Below, in pieces: positions 52,469 through 63,536 of a stretch of DNA of 64,000 bases. Each line of letters opens with the position of its first letter. Positions within the stretch are counted from its first letter, which is position 1. This DNA is from an uncultured Dehalococcoidia bacterium. GTDB taxonomy: Bacteria; Chloroflexota; Dehalococcoidia; Lucifugimonadales; JAAXIE01. The stretch is from NCBI GenBank assembly GCA_951813255.1, contig OX638353.1:2725501-2789500 (forward strand), in the 5' to 3' direction. The position numbers and the translations under genes are program-made. Below the pieces are notes generated by a model that was given only the letters and a program-made list of their open reading frames with translations, was not told the DNA's origin and made no database searches.

Positions 52469-55400
52469 TTAGGGAGGTGCCCTGCTCCGTGTTTGAACGT
52501 CTACCGCTGGCCGAGGAGCGTCGGATATGGTTTGATCGGCGCCTGGTCCGGTCCACTTCCCGAGGATGGATGTGTGGAGTGCTGTCAGCCATCCCAATAT
52601 AGGAAGATAGGGTCTACCCTTTCGCTTCTTTAAGGCTGAGATGATGAAGGGCAGCAACGTAAATGCCCCTATCAGACCAACTGGCAACGTTGAACGGTAG
52701 TCGATGTCCACCACCCCTGCGGCCTGGAACCGCACGGTCTGGCCAGTGGCCGAGGCAGGAGGCATGTCCAGGATAGTAGTCATGTCTGGAACTGGTGTTG
52801 GGTCGGGCGGGGGAGCAGGGCTCGACGACCCGGGAACAGCCACGTCGGTACCGGAGGCACCGCCCGTTGATGTGGACTGGTCCGGCACAGCCGTGATCGA
52901 CACAGGCGAACGCACGGTTATGGTAAAGGACACGGTAACCGTGTGTGTGCCGTCTTCGGCGGTGATGGTTGCGAGGTAAGCACGAGCCTCTGCGTCGACC
53001 CTGACGGTCCCGCTCACCAGACTCTTATCCGGATCGAAGTTCAGGCCCGAGGGCAGGCCCTCCACCATCACAGTGGGCGAATCGTCGTCGTCAACTACCG
53101 TGATGGTGAACGAGTTTATGGACTGGCCCTGGAAATAGATCCTGTCATCCGGCTTGACGATTAGTGGCGGTGTATTGACCCTCCCACCATGTTCTGTTCC
53201 ATTCTCTCCGGTAGTAGCAGTCGACTTAGCGGTAAATGTGGGGATGGGCGTGGGTATGGGCGTGGGTATGGGAGTCGGAATCGGCGTCGGAGGGGTTGGC
53301 GTGGGCGTGGGCGTGGGCGTGGGTATGGGCGTAGGGGTCGGCGTCGGAGGGGTGGGCGTGGGCGTGGGCGCGGGTATGGGCGTAGGGGTCGGCGTCGGAG
53401 GGGTGGGCGTGGCAGTGGGCGTGGGCGTGGGCGTAGGGGTCGGCGTCGGAGGGGTGGGCGTGGCAGTGGGCGTGGGCGTGGGCGTAGGGGTCGGCGTCGG
53501 AGGGGTGGGCGTGGCAGTGGGCGTGGGCGTGGGCGTAGGGGTCGGCGTCGGAGGGGTGGGCGTGGCAGTGGGCGTGGGCGTGGGCGTAGGGGTCGGCGCC
53601 GGAAGGGTGGGCGTGGCAGTGGGCGTGGGCGTGGGCGTGGGTGTCGGGGTCGGACGGGTTGGTGTGGGATTGGGCGGATTCACACTCCCGCTAGCCGTCG
53701 AGCCTTGGCCCGGGTCCGACCATGGGCTGGCCCCGTCGTCATTGAAGGCCCTTATCGACACCTCATACGTCGTGCCAGCCTGCAGACCCCTGATTGTGGT
53801 ATGGGTTTGCTGCCCGTCGAGGCGCTCCTCCGTCCGCTGCGTCGCCCCCTTTATATTGTAGGAGAGAGCATAGCCTGTTATCGGTGGCTTGCCGGTCATG
53901 TCCGGCTCGCTCCAACTCACGTTCAACGCCGAGTAGGGATATCTCGACGACCGGGTTATCGTCGGCGCATCGGGTTTCGGCGGCCACTCGTCCACGTCCG
54001 TCACTTCAATGGTCACTTCAATCTCGGCGTCAACGATGTGGTCATCGGGGAAGCCCACAGACGCATGGCTCGCCCGCACAGTCAACTGGTGGCTGTGGGC
54101 CGACTCGTAGTCCAGCGCCGCGTTCGGATGTAGCCGAATCTGTCCGGTGGCCGGGTCTATGATGAACTCCGCCGCGCCGTGCCCCATCGACGGGGCCACC
54201 AGCATGTCTTTCACCACCGCATAGGTGAGGATATGTCCGTGGGTATCGCCCGCTTGAATCGGATCGCCCACTGCCCCGCCCGCAGGCGTGTTTTCGGGCA
54301 CGGTTCTTTGCTCCTCAAAAGTCGCCGGGGCCGTCGCCCCCTTTCCGCTCTCCGACCACTCGCTGTCTCCCTCGGCATTCGTCGCCAGCACCTGCACCTC
54401 GTAACCCGCACCAGCCTCCAAGCCCGTCAGCGTAGTCTCGGTCGTCGTGCCCGTAAACGAATGGTCTATCCACTCTTCCGGCCCCTCTCCGCGATAGCGC
54501 ACGTCGTAGTCCGTGATGGACGACCCCAAGTCGTCCGGGGCTGTCCAGCTTACGTCCAGCTCCGACTTGGGGCTGGCATCATTCTGGGTCATCGTTGGCG
54601 CTGCAGGCTTCTCGGGACCCGTCACGTCCGTCACGTTGACCGTGAGGCTGGCCGTGGCGGTCTGCTCCTGCACCGTCCATGTCACTGTCCCCGTGTACGA
54701 GCTCTTGGTCTCGTAGTCCAGCGTCGCCCCTTGCTTCACGCTGATTTGACCCGTGGCCGAGTCGATGACGAAGGCATCCGCCGCATCACCGGTCATGGTA
54801 TGGGTATACGTCTCACTGTCGTAGGGAGTCCCTACCACTGCCCGGCCCACCCCCGTGCCTGCAGGAGAGTTTTCGGAGACGCTTCGAATTGGATTAGCCA
54901 CGCCGGTAGCGGTGAACCTCTGAGCAGATACATAACCGCCGTAGCCGTCATGCGCCCCATAAGTAATCGTCGACGACCCTGGGTTGGTTGCCTTCATCCT
55001 AAGCAAAGACGCGAACTCTTCAACCACTATCCATGCGCTAATCAAACCGGGATACTTAGAACTGGCTGAGTGGCTCAGAGCATCGCCGTCAGGGTCTGTA
55101 AAGTGGAAGGCTGCCGCCTCGCCGTACTTGTATCCTCCCCACGGGATGGATACGTCACTATTACGCCTGCCTAGGCTGTTCGGCGGACGGTTGGCCGTCC
55201 CTTCCCCGGTGTCGGACCACGGACCCTCACCCTCTTCCTCTTCAGAGGTCAGAGCCCGCACCTGCGCCTCATATGTCGCGCCCGCATCCAGGTCCGGCAG
55301 GTTGATGCTCGTCGTAGTCGCGGGCAGCAGACTGATCTGGCTGCCAGCGTTGTTGGGATCTTCGTATTCGTAAAGCGTCCATGCGTTGGCCGTTTCGCCC

Positions 55401-58400
55401 TGCGCAACCTTCTTGCGGTACTGCGCCTCATACCCGGTGACGGTCAGACCGTTGGCATCGGCAGCCGTCCACGTCACATCTAGAGCAGGGGCTGTCTCCT
55501 CCGTAAACTCGGTGCGGGTCACCGTGGGCGCAGCGGCGAGCGTGGCCTCCACGTCCGTCACGTTGATGGTCAGGCTGGCGTCGGCATTCTTTCCCTGCAC
55601 GCTCCAACTCACTGTGCCGGTGTAGAAAGCCGTGGCTTCGTAATCCAGGGTTGCGCCCTGCTTAACGGTTATCTGGCCCGTAGCCGTGTCGATCACAAAG
55701 GCGTCCGCCGCCCCTCCCGTCATCGTGTAGCTCAGCGTCTCGCCATTGTACGGAGTGCCTGTCACCGGGCTGCCCACCGTCGTGCCCGCAGCCGAGTTCT
55801 CTGCAACACTCCGGGTCTCGCTGGCGGTGCCTGTAATCGTCACGGTGCGAGAGACATACCCGCCGTACCCATCACTGGCACCGTAGGTGACCGTGGAAGC
55901 GGCGGGGTTGACGGCGGTAACCGTCAGCGTATCTGAATCGCCGCCAGTTATCGAGGTTGCGAGCACGCCGGGATACTGCGCTGAGGCCGAGTAGGTCAGC
56001 GTGTCGCCATTCGCGTCGGTGAATTTGTCGCTGATGTCATAGTCCGTGGCGACACCGACGGTGATTGTGTCGTCAGTTAGGTCCGTACCGCTGGCAGCCG
56101 GCGGCGTGTTTGCCGTGCCTTCCCCAATGTCCGACCACGGTCCCTCGCCCTCCAGCTGGGTCAACGCACGCACCTGCGCCTCGTAGGTGTCGCCCGCATT
56201 CAGACCTGGCAGATTGAAGGAGCGCGTCGATGCCGGCAGCGTCTTGGTCTGGCCGCCATTGCCGTCGTCGATGGTGTAGTCCGTCCACGCATTGGCCTCT
56301 TCGCCATCGGCGACCTTCACGCGGTACCGCGCCTCATAGCCCGTTATGGTCAGGCCGTTGGCAGCAGCAGCCGTCCAAGCCACGTCCAGCGCCGGGTCCG
56401 TCGGTTCGCTGAACGCCGTCCGCGTTACCGTCGGCGTGCCGGGCTTACCGGCCTCCACGTCGACCACGTTCACGGTGATGTTTACAACCGCGTCAAGGCC
56501 GCCCGCAGTGTACTCCATCTTGCCCGTATAGGAGTTCGTGGTCTCGTAGTCCAGCGTCGCGCCCCGGGCTACCCTGACTTGGCCCGTTCGATCCGCATCG
56601 ATGGTCCAGAGTCCGTTGGGGAACCCACTCAGCGAAAGGGAACTAGCGTCCGCCTGCGGATTGCTGGCGGTGCGGCTGAACAGCCGACCCACGACGGTTC
56701 GGGCCCCCGAGTTCTCATTGACGTACCAGGTCTCGCTCCGTGTGCCCCTGACATGATACTTGGCGAAAGTGGTCCCTCCGTAGCCGTCGCTGCCCGTGAG
56801 GGTGACCCCCACCCAATCCTTGACCGGGTGTCGCAAACTGGTTGCGAACTGCCGGCCCTCATCCCAGAGCGATCCTCGGACCACGTCAGTGTTTTCCGAC
56901 ACCCATGTGAAGGTAAGGGTGTCGCCGTCGGGGTCAGAGAAGGATACTCCGTCGAGGATTCCTTCCCAATGGCCTCTGATGCCGTACTTGCCGACAACGT
57001 GGTCATGGTATCGGTTCTCCGCCATTATCCTGTTCGGCGCCCGGTTCGCCGTGCCCTCCCCGATGTCCGACCAGTCTCCCTCGCCCTCCAGCTCTGTCAA
57101 CGCCCGCACCTGCGCCTCATAGGTGTCGCCCGCATCCAAGTCCGGCAAGTTGATGCTCAGCGTCGTTGCCGGCAGATTGCTTATTGTGGTGCCAGGATTA
57201 TCGGGGGCGTCGTATTTGTAGAGCGTCCACGCCTTGGCCTCTTCACCATCGGCCACCTTGATGCGGTACTGGGCCTCGTAGCCCGTGATGGTCACTCCGT
57301 TGGCGTCGGCAGCCGTCCACGTCACATCCAGAGCAGGGGCTGTCTTCTCCGTAAACTCGGTGCGGGTTACCGTGGGCGCGTCAGCAACGACGCCCTCCAC
57401 GTCCGTCACGTTGATGGTCAGGCTGGCCGTGGAGGTCTGCTCCTGCACCGTCCATGTCACTGTCCCCGTGTACGAGCTCTTAGTCTCGTAGTCCAGCGTC
57501 GCGCCCGACGCCACGCTGATCTGGCCCGTGGCCGCGTCGATCACGAACGCATCCGCTGCCTCACCCGTCAGGGTGTGGCTCAGTGTCTCGCCGTTGTAGG
57601 GCTTCCCTTGAACCGTTCGACCCACTGACGTACCCGCGGGAGAGTTTTCGGCGACGCTTCGGACCGGATTCGCAACACTGGTGATATCCAAGGTGCGAGA
57701 GACATGCCCGCCATAGCCGTCATGCGCTCCATAGCTAACCGTCGATGTTCCCGGATTGACAGCCTCTGAATTCAGGTGGACTGGGGTGGTGTCCAACCAG
57801 ACATCGATCAAGCCGGGGTACTGCGATGAGGCCGCCCAGGTCAGCGTGTCACCGTCCGCGTCGCCGAAATAGGCCGACATGCTGCGAGGGTCACGCGCGG
57901 CGCTGCCCCAATTCAGGGTGAAATCCTTGAGGAAAACGTTCGTAGTGTTGGGCGGCGTGTTCGCCGTGCCTTCCCCAGTGTCTGACCAGGGCCCGGCGCC
58001 ATCCTCACTGCTAACCCCCCGTACCTGTGCCTCATAGGTGGCTCCCGCCGTCAGGTCCGGCAGGTTGATGCTGGTGACCGTCGCGGCAAGCAGGCTGATC
58101 TGGCTGCCAGTGTCGTCCGGGTCTTCGTATTCGTAGAGCGTCCAGGCGTTAGCCTTTTTCCCGTCAGCGGCCTTCACCCGATACTGGACCTCGTAGCCCG
58201 CGATGGTCGCGCCGCCGTTGGCCGCTGGTGCGGTCCACGTCACGTCCAGCGCCGGATTCGTCTCTTCACTGAACTCGGTGCGAGTCACCGTCGGCGCGTC
58301 GGGCTTGGCGGCTCCCACGTCCGTCACGTTGATGGTGACGTTGGCGCCGGCATCCTGGTCCGCATGCACCACCCAAAACACCCGGCCTGTGTAGGAGTTC

Positions 58401-61018
58401 TTGGTCTCGTAGTCCAGCGTGGCGCCTTCCGCCACACTGATCTGGCCGGTTTCGTTGTCGATGACGAATTTTCCGGAGGTCTCCGCCTCGCCATCGAACC
58501 CGTAGGAAATGTACTCAGTTCCGCAGGGGCTGGCGGCTATCGGCGCGCCCACGTTCGTTCCAGCGGCGGAGTTCTCCGCTATCTCCCGGGTGACGTTCCC
58601 CGAACCGGTGATTTTCACAGTATGAGATGATTGGCCGCCGTAGGGGTCATTCACCCCGTAAACGATATGGGAGATGGCGGGATTGAGGGCGGTTATGGAC
58701 AGCACGGAACCCGAGACGCTGACGCCAATGATGCAGCCGTAGGTGGCGGAGGCCCAGTAGGTCAGCGTGTCGCCGTCCGCGTCCGTGAAGTACTCGCTCC
58801 CGGAGGTGGCGAGCTCGAACTCCTTGGTCTCCCCCCACGGGATCGTCGTCGCAGGGAGTTTCGACGAGGTCGTCTTCGGCGACGTGTTGGCTGTGCCCTC
58901 TCCAGCGTCGGACCACGGTCCGCTGCCCTCGTTGCTGTGGGCGCGCACCTGGACTTCGTAGGTCGCGCCAGCCGTCAGGTCTGCCAGGTTGAGGGTTGTC
59001 GCGGTCGCCCCCAGCGTGCCGCCGTAGGCCGTCCAAGCGTTCTCCGTTTCGCCCTCGGCCACCTTCACCCGGTACTGGGCCCCGTAACCCGAGATGGTCG
59101 TCCCGTTGGCGTCAGGAGCCGTCCAGGTCACGTCCAGCGCCGGTTTCGTTTGCTCGCTGAACTCTGTGCGGGCGAGCGTCGGCGCGGCGGGCTTGTCGGG
59201 CGCGATATCGCCGACGTTGATGGTCAGATTGGCCACGGACTGCTGCCCCTGCACCGTCCATTTCACCTCGCCGGTGTAGGAGGACTTGGTCTCGTAGTCC
59301 AAGGTCGCGCCCTGCTTCACGCTGATCTGGCCCGTGGCCGAGTTGATCACGAAGTCCGTCGCAGCCTCACCATCCAGTGTGTAGGTCAGCGTGTCATCGG
59401 TCTGATCGTCGCCGTCGTCGTAGCGATTTCCCACCACCGGGCGGCCAACTGTCGTACCTCCGGAGGAGTTCTCCATGACGCTTCGCACCGGGGTCGCGAC
59501 GCCGGTGTACTTGACGGTGCGAGAGACATAGCCGCCATACTTGTCGTGACCTCCATAGGTAATGACGGAGACGCCGGGGTTGAGGATCGTTCCTGCCAGG
59601 TGGTTGCCGTTCATCCAAGCCCTGTGCAGGCCGGGATACTGCGACGAGACCGTCCAAGTCAGCGTGTCGCCGTCCGGGTCGGTGAAGTAGTGGGACATCG
59701 GGTCAGAGTCAAGCAAAATGTTGACCCAATTGATGGTGAAATTGTGGAGGACTGTGCCCGTAGACTTGGGCAGGCGGTTGGCTCTGCGATCGAAGGTGCG
59801 CCACTCGCTCCACTTGTTTACCCCGTTTACCAAGTATTTCACGCGTACAAGCACTCGGTAATTTCCACCGGCAGCCAGGTTGCTCAGGGTTACGCTGCGA
59901 GTGGCTCTGTCCTTTAACTCGGGGGTGCGGCCCTCGTCGTCCTGGCCTTTTAAGTAGTGCACTTGGTATCCGCGGATGGTTAGATCGGTGTTTGGGGCAT
60001 CCCAAGACACGTTGAAGGCCGGTTTGGATTTCTCACTGAACTCCTTGCGGGTGACTGAGAGGTTCTGGACCAACGGCAGATTATTGGTCTGCCGGGCCGT
60101 CTCCTGGGCCGCCTTCACGGTGATGGTGAAGCTGAACGAGGCCTCGTCGCCGTCCTCGTCCGCAGCGGTGTAGGTCATCGTGAATTCGCCCGCCTCAGCA
60201 GGCGTGCCCGAAATGGTGCGGGTCGCTGCGTTGAAGGACATGCCGCCGGGCAGGGCTGGTGTCAGGCTGTAAGTCAGATCGCCGTCGCCGCCGTCCGCTT
60301 GGGGCAGCACGTTGTCTCCGGGGTTCTCACCTTCCGAGAATGAGAAGCCGCTGACTGCCAGGGAGAAGGACGGTACAAGGTTATCCTCTAGCGCAGGCTC
60401 CGGCGTGGTTTCGGGTGTAGGCTCTGACGTGGGCGCCGGGGTGGGCTCAGGTGTGGGCGCCGGAGTAGGCTCAGGTGTGGGCGCCGGAGTAGGCTCAGGT
60501 GTGGGCGCCGGAGTAGGCTCAGGTGTGGGCGCCGGGGTGGGCTCAGGTGTGGGCGCCGGGGTGGGCTCAGGCGTGGGTGCCGGGGTGGGTTCGGGAGTTG
60601 GTTCGGACGCAGTCCAGTTAACCGTGAGCGGGGCCGAAGTGGCAGCAACACCTGACTCATAGGTCACCGTCACCCTGAAGGCCCACGACTCAGGTGAACC
60701 GGCGAGATACGAGAAGGTGGAACCCTGTCCAAAAGAAAGCCAACTTCCGCCTATGAGCATCTCCCAGTTGTACGAGGGTCCAGAGCCCCGAGGGGCGTTG
60801 TGAATGGATGTGCTCAGGGTGGACGCTTGTCCGACCAGAGGGTCAGATGGGGCTGCGGTAATGGAAACCTGCAGCGGACCGGATCCAAGGGCCGGTTCCT
60901 GTGCTGCAAGGTGGGGAGCAGGAAGAACAATGCTCAACACCAGAAGTGAGAGAGCAAGCCCCATTACCCACAGCGTCGCAGTCCTCACACGCGCTAGCTT
61001 GAACGTTGCCTCACTCAT
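52469..61018 (-). CDS. giant FN3/cadherin-like repeat surface protein
   Basis: A 2849-residue chain with a signal peptide (hydrophobic helix about residues 12-38, ending PAPHLAAQ). It then has a Pro-Glu-Thr-Ala linker, a CADG/putative-Ig-like domain ([11 protein letters not shown] to [14 protein letters not shown]), and about eight FN3 modules that end GEGTAN or similar. These alternate with about seven cadherin-like units with the core [17 protein letters not shown] Thr-Pro rich stalk, a further Ig-like domain and a terminal helix ([19 protein letters not shown]) with a basic tail follow. No LPxTG is seen. It fits a large adhesin or matrix protein. The start ATG is chosen over a longer frame. 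Confidence 0.82.
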   Translation of the reverse strand: MSEATFKLARVRTATLWVMGLALSLLVLSIVLPAPHLAAQEPALGSGPLQVSITAAPSDPLVGQASTLSTSIHNAPRGSGPSYNWEMLIGGSWLSFGQGSTFSYLAGSPESWAFRVTVTYESGVAATSAPLTVNWTASEPTPEPTPAPTPEPTPAPTPEPTPAPTPEPTPAPTPEPTPAPTPEPTPAPTPEPTPAPTSEPTPETTPEPALEDNLVPSFSLAVSGFSFSEGENPGDNVLPQADGGDGDLTYSLTPALPGGMSFNAATRTISGTPAEAGEFTMTYTAADEDGDEASFSFTITVKAAQETARQTNNLPLVQNLSVTRKEFSEKSKPAFNVSWDAPNTDLTIRGYQVHYLKGQDDEGRTPELKDRATRSVTLSNLAAGGNYRVLVRVKYLVNGVNKWSEWRTFDRRANRLPKSTGTVLHNFTINWVNILLDSDPMSHYFTDPDGDTLTWTVSSQYPGLHRAWMNGNHLAGTILNPGVSVITYGGHDKYGGYVSRTVKYTGVATPVRSVMENSSGGTTVGRPVVGNRYDDGDDQTDDTLTYTLDGEAATDFVINSATGQISVKQGATLDYETKSSYTGEVKWTVQGQQSVANLTINVGDIAPDKPAAPTLARTEFSEQTKPALDVTWTAPDANGTTISGYGAQYRVKVAEGETENAWTAYGGTLGATATTLNLADLTAGATYEVQVRAHSNEGSGPWSDAGEGTANTSPKTTSSKLPATTIPWGETKEFELATSGSEYFTDADGDTLTYWASATYGCIIGVSVSGSVLSITALNPAISHIVYGVNDPYGGQSSHTVKITGSGNVTREIAENSAAGTNVGAPIAASPCGTEYISYGFDGEAETSGKFVIDNETGQISVAEGATLDYETKNSYTGRVFWVVHADQDAGANVTINVTDVGAAKPDAPTVTRTEFSEETNPALDVTWTAPAANGGATIAGYEVQYRVKAADGKKANAWTLYEYEDPDDTGSQISLLAATVTSINLPDLTAGATYEAQVRGVSSEDGAGPWSDTGEGTANTPPNTTNVFLKDFTLNWGSAARDPRSMSAYFGDADGDTLTWAASSQYPGLIDVWLDTTPVHLNSEAVNPGTSTVSYGAHDGYGGHVSRTLDITSVANPVRSVAENSPAGTSVGRTVQGKPYNGETLSHTLTGEAADAFVIDAATGQISVASGATLDYETKSSYTGTVTWTVQEQTSTASLTINVTDVEGVVADAPTVTRTEFTEKTAPALDVTWTAADANGVTITGYEAQYRIKVADGEEAKAWTLYKYDAPDNPGTTISNLPATTLSINLPDLDAGDTYEAQVRALTELEGEGDWSDIGEGTANRAPNRIMAENRYHDHVVGKYGIRGHWEGILDGVSFSDPDGDTLTFTWVSENTDVVRGSLWDEGRQFATSLRHPVKDWVGVTLTGSDGYGGTTFAKYHVRGTRSETWYVNENSGARTVVGRLFSRTASNPQADASSLSLSGFPNGLWTIDADRTGQVRVARGATLDYETTNSYTGKMEYTAGGLDAVVNITVNVVDVEAGKPGTPTVTRTAFSEPTDPALDVAWTAAAANGLTITGYEARYRVKVADGEEANAWTDYTIDDGNGGQTKTLPASTRSFNLPGLNAGDTYEAQVRALTQLEGEGPWSDIGEGTANTPPAASGTDLTDDTITVGVATDYDISDKFTDANGDTLTYSASAQYPGVLATSITGGDSDTLTVTAVNPAASTVTYGASDGYGGYVSRTVTITGTASETRSVAENSAAGTTVGSPVTGTPYNGETLSYTMTGGAADAFVIDTATGQITVKQGATLDYEATAFYTGTVSWSVQGKNADASLTINVTDVEATLAAAPTVTRTEFTEETAPALDVTWTAADANGLTVTGYEAQYRKKVAQGETANAWTLYEYEDPNNAGSQISLLPATTTSINLPDLDAGATYEAQVRALTSEEEEGEGPWSDTGEGTANRPPNSLGRRNSDVSIPWGGYKYGEAAAFHFTDPDGDALSHSASSKYPGLISAWIVVEEFASLLRMKATNPGSSTITYGAHDGYGGYVSAQRFTATGVANPIRSVSENSPAGTGVGRAVVGTPYDSETYTHTMTGDAADAFVIDSATGQISVKQGATLDYETKSSYTGTVTWTVQEQTATASLTVNVTDVTGPEKPAAPTMTQNDASPKSELDVSWTAPDDLGSSITDYDVRYRGEGPEEWIDHSFTGTTTETTLTGLEAGAGYEVQVLATNAEGDSEWSESGKGATAPATFEEQRTVPENTPAGGAVGDPIQAGDTHGHILTYAVVKDMLVAPSMGHGAAEFIIDPATGQIRLHPNAALDYESAHSHQLTVRASHASVGFPDDHIVDAEIEVTIEVTDVDEWPPKPDAPTITRSSRYPYSALNVSWSEPDMTGKPPITGYALSYNIKGATQRTEERLDGQQTHTTIRGLQAGTTYEVSIRAFNDDGASPWSDPGQGSTASGSVNPPNPTPTRPTPTPTPTPTPTATPTLPAPTPTPTPTPTATPTPPTPTPTPTPTPTATPTPPTPTPTPTPTPTATPTPPTPTPTPTPTPTATPTPPTPTPTPIPAPTPTPTPPTPTPTPIPTPTPTPTPTPPTPIPTPIPTPIPTPIPTFTAKSTATTGENGTEHGGRVNTPPLIVKPDDRIYFQGQSINSFTITVVDDDDSPTVMVEGLPSGLNFDPDKSLVSGTVRVDAEARAYLATITAEDGTHTVTVSFTITVRSPVSITAVPDQSTSTGGASGTDVAVPGSSSPAPPPDPTPVPDMTTILDMPPASATGQTVRFQAAGVVDIDYRSTLPVGLIGAFTLLPFIISALKKRKGRPYLPILGWLTALHTSILGKWTGPGADQTISDAPRPAVDVQTRSRAPP
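53240..53680 (-). repeat. 51-bp tandem repeats coding a Thr-Pro stalk
   Basis: The DNA repeats a 51-base unit about five times, coding [17 protein letters not shown]. The flanks are less regular (PTPIPTP). This would be a stiff extracellular stalk near the C-terminus of the giant protein. Length is likely variable between strains. Confidence 0.8.
60400..60605 (-). repeat. 24-bp tandem repeats coding PEPTPAPT
   Basis: About seven copies of a 24-base unit encode PEPTPAPT near the N-terminus of the giant protein, directly after the first folded domain. It differs in sequence from the C-terminal stalk. Confidence 0.8.
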
Positions 61019-61506
61019 ACGATCCGGCCCTCTCCGCTTTGACTCGGGAACCATATCCCGGTTTCTGTTCCTTGCCTCCCGTACTCTTGGCACCGCCTTG
61101 AGTTAGGCGCAGGACGACTGCATGGACATGTGTAGTGTGCAGGGAACAGCTTGAATGGCCGGACATGTACAAGGTAATATGTGTTCGGCGAGGCTTCCGG
61201 ACGCGGAATCGAGGTGAGAGTCGGCCGCGCCGGAGCAATGCTGTTCCAGCCCCGGTCCTCTATGAGGGCCGGGGCCTCATATCTATACTCGGTTGAGTCC
61301 ATCGGTCTCCCGTCCTTTCGCCCTTTGGCGCCATATATGGGAAGAAACTCGTGCAACCGACTCCACGTGATGCCCTTAGGGCCTCTTCGGTTGCTCTAGT
61401 ATCTTGTAGCCACAATAATTGCATTCCAAACCTCTGGCATATGCATTATATGTAAGTTATAATACTTGTCAATAGCAATATCTGAAGAAAACTAGGATTC
61501 GGGAAA
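61019..61506 (+). other. intergenic region with an AT-rich promoter-operator
   Basis: No gene is supported in the first 400 bases. The last 100 bases are AT-rich and hold the candidate operator listed next. Confidence 0.45.
61454..61467 (+). promoter_or_regulatory. candidate -10 box inside a palindrome, upstream of marR
   Basis: AAGT-TATAAT-ACTT is an inverted repeat around a consensus -10 box. Its place before a MarR gene suggests self-repression, as is common in that family. No good -35 box is seen (only TGGCAT at the right distance). Confidence 0.4.
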
Positions 61507-61776
61507 ATGACCCTTCGCTCCTCTTTTCTCCCCCGTCCCTTCCGCGTGTTCAATAGTTGTCTCCGCCAGCCGGCGCCAGTAGACTATGAACAGTTGGTGA
61601 TGCCGCCGACGCTGGATCAGGGTATGGCGGTGGACCGTCAAGCCCGCGGCTGGCCCAATGACGGCGCACAAGGACAGGATTCTTCGGAGGTCGCCTTCGA
61701 GCTCTGCCGAATTCTTGTAAGAACTCCCGGCGTTCGGGTCAAAATGCGGGCGCCGGACGTTAAGGAGTCCACGTAG
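61507..61776 (+). CDS. hypothetical frame upstream of marR
   Basis: An 89-residue frame begins MTLRSSFLPRPFRVFN; its stop overlaps the marR start (TAGTG). It has no recognised domain and a weak start signal. It may be a leader frame or noise. Confidence 0.3.
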   Translation: MTLRSSFLPRPFRVFNSCLRQPAPVDYEQLVMPPTLDQGMAVDRQARGWPNDGAQGQDSSEVAFELCRILVRTPGVRVKMRAPDVKEST

Positions 61777-62237
61777 TGCAGTCTCAAGGCGGACAAGCTC
61801 GCCCGACGGCGGACTTCGAGGCCTATGTGTCCAGTCTGGTCAATGCTACCGACAAGCGCATAACCGAAGAGGTCACCCCCTACGACCTCACCCCCCTCGA
61901 GTTCAGCCTCCTCCGCACTTGCATGGAGAGGGGAGAGGAAGTCACCGCTACCCAGTTGGTACAGATACTCCCTATTGACTCTTCCCGGATCAGCCGCTTG
62001 GTGACCAGTGTTGTCGACAAGGGCCTCCTGCTACGAAGGCGCCTGAGCAGCGACAGGCGGGTGGTGATGCTGAGGCTTTCAGAAGAGGGAAGGGAGTTGA
62101 CTTCCATAATCGTGGACAACCTGAGGCGCTACAACGCCCAGCTTACCCAAGGCATAAGCGAGACGGATCTGCGCGTCTTCGAGTCAGTAATCCAGGAAAT
62201 GCTGGCCAACGACGCCGCCATGAAGCGGGCCACCTAG
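61776..62237 (+). CDS. MarR family transcriptional regulator
   Basis: The 153-residue protein has the MarR winged helix: LTPLEFSLLRTCMERGEEVTATQLVQILPIDSSRISRLVTSVVDKGLLLRRRLSSDRRVVMLRLSEEGREL. The helix-turn-helix and the DRR wing are typical. It binds as a dimer and usually represses nearby genes in response to small molecules. It starts with GTG overlapping the upstream stop. Target unknown; moxR follows by 300 bases. Confidence 0.92.
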   Translation: MQSQGGQARPTADFEAYVSSLVNATDKRITEEVTPYDLTPLEFSLLRTCMERGEEVTATQLVQILPIDSSRISRLVTSVVDKGLLLRRRLSSDRRVVMLRLSEEGRELTSIIVDNLRRYNAQLTQGISETDLRVFESVIQEMLANDAAMKRAT

Positions 62238-62539
62238 ACCTCAGGGCACGATTCCACACACGGCCCAATCATCGCCTTTGGGGCCGCGCCTCGGTGCCAC
62301 CCGGTCGCCGTTGCCTTAGCAGGCTACTTAAGAATAGTTTTTGCCGGTTAGGCATACTGGTTTAAGTGGCCGCCGATCCCGCACCTCCGCTACGTCTCCC
62401 TGGCATCCTAACTCACAAAACTCTTTTTCCACACTCTGCTAGGGCAGTCCACACGGTACAATGCGCTCAAAAGCAAGATAATGCATTCTGCCTCGGCCCC
62501 CTAACCCTGCTACTCTTACAAAGGAGTCTGAAAGTCACT
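62238..62539 (+). other. intergenic region, nothing recognised
   Basis: No supported gene or clear structure. A frame open from 62366 is in phase with moxR, but its first part has no family likeness. Confidence 0.4.
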
Positions 62540-63535
62540 ATGACTTACCTCGCAGGCTTTCGCCAGATAAATGAAATGGTGGAGAGGGAGGCGCGGTTCG
62601 TGCAGGTCCTCGATGCCGAGATTCGAAAAGCCATCGTTGGCCAGAACCAATTGGTGGAACGGGCCTTGGTCGCACTGCTGGCCGACGGGCATATTCTGCT
62701 GGAAGGCGTGCCGGGGCTTGCGAAGACGCTATTGGTCAAGACCATTGGCCAAGCAATTCAAGCCGGGTTCTCTCGAATCCAGTTCACTCCGGACCTATTG
62801 CCATCAGACCTGATAGGCACGCGGATATACAACCAGGGTACCGGCGATTTCAGCGTCCAGAAAGGCCCCGTCTTCGCCAACCTAATTCTCGCTGATGAAG
62901 TGAACCGGGCGCCAGCCAAGGTTCAGAGCGCGCTCCTAGAAGCCATGCAGGAGGCGCAGGTCACCATCGGAGACGAGACATTCCCGATAGAGGCCCCATT
63001 CCTAGTGCTGGCGACTCAGAACCCCATTGACCAAGAGGGCACGTACCCGTTGCCGGAGGCGCAGGTTGACCGGTTCATGCTCAAGGTCGTTGTGGACTAC
63101 CCGGAACGCTCCGACGAGCGGGAGATCATCAACCGAATGACGTCGGGAACTCGGCCAGATGTGCGGCCAGTGGTGGATACTAAATACATCCTCAGTGCCC
63201 GGGAAATTGTACGTCAAGTTCACGTCGACGAGAAGATAAAGGACTACGTTCTCGATTTGGTGATCGCAACGCGGAATCCAAGCTCCGCGGGCCTTAGCGA
63301 CTTAGCGAACCTGATTTCCTTCGGAGCTTCTCCGCGCGCTGGGATCTTCCTCATCTCTGCAGCCCGGGCATATGCCTTTATCAAAGGTCGGGGCTATGTC
63401 GTTCCCGACGACGTGAAGCAGATGGCCCCTGACATTCTTCGACACCGCATCATGACCACCTTTGAAGCTGAAGCCCAGAATGTCACCTCGGAACAGATGG
63501 TGCAACGCATACTGAGTAGCGTGGAAGTCCCGTAA
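62540..63535 (+). CDS. MoxR family AAA+ ATPase
   Basis: The 331-residue ATPase has KAIVGQNQLVERALVALLADGHILLEGVPGLAKTLLVKT (Walker A GVPGLAKT), LLPSDLIGTRIYN, ADEVNRAPAKVQSALLEAMQE (Walker B and sensor) and VLATQNPIDQEGTYPLPEAQ. MoxR proteins work with DUF58 and von Willebrand partners, as chaperones for metal or cell-wall enzymes. The chosen ATG follows AAGGAG by 13 bases. The DUF58 gene begins one base after the stop. Confidence 0.95.
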   Translation: MTYLAGFRQINEMVEREARFVQVLDAEIRKAIVGQNQLVERALVALLADGHILLEGVPGLAKTLLVKTIGQAIQAGFSRIQFTPDLLPSDLIGTRIYNQGTGDFSVQKGPVFANLILADEVNRAPAKVQSALLEAMQEAQVTIGDETFPIEAPFLVLATQNPIDQEGTYPLPEAQVDRFMLKVVVDYPERSDEREIINRMTSGTRPDVRPVVDTKYILSAREIVRQVHVDEKIKDYVLDLVIATRNPSSAGLSDLANLISFGASPRAGIFLISAARAYAFIKGRGYVVPDDVKQMAPDILRHRIMTTFEAEAQNVTSEQMVQRILSSVEVP

Positions 63536-63536
63536 T

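Noticed and set aside
53154-54133. Gly/Val-rich and Arg/Gly-rich frames on the plus strand
   Set aside because: They are shadows of the Thr-Pro repeat of the minus-strand giant gene.
60312-60662. Gly/Val/Ala-rich plus-strand frame
   Set aside because: Shadow of the PEPTPAPT repeat in the minus-strand giant gene.
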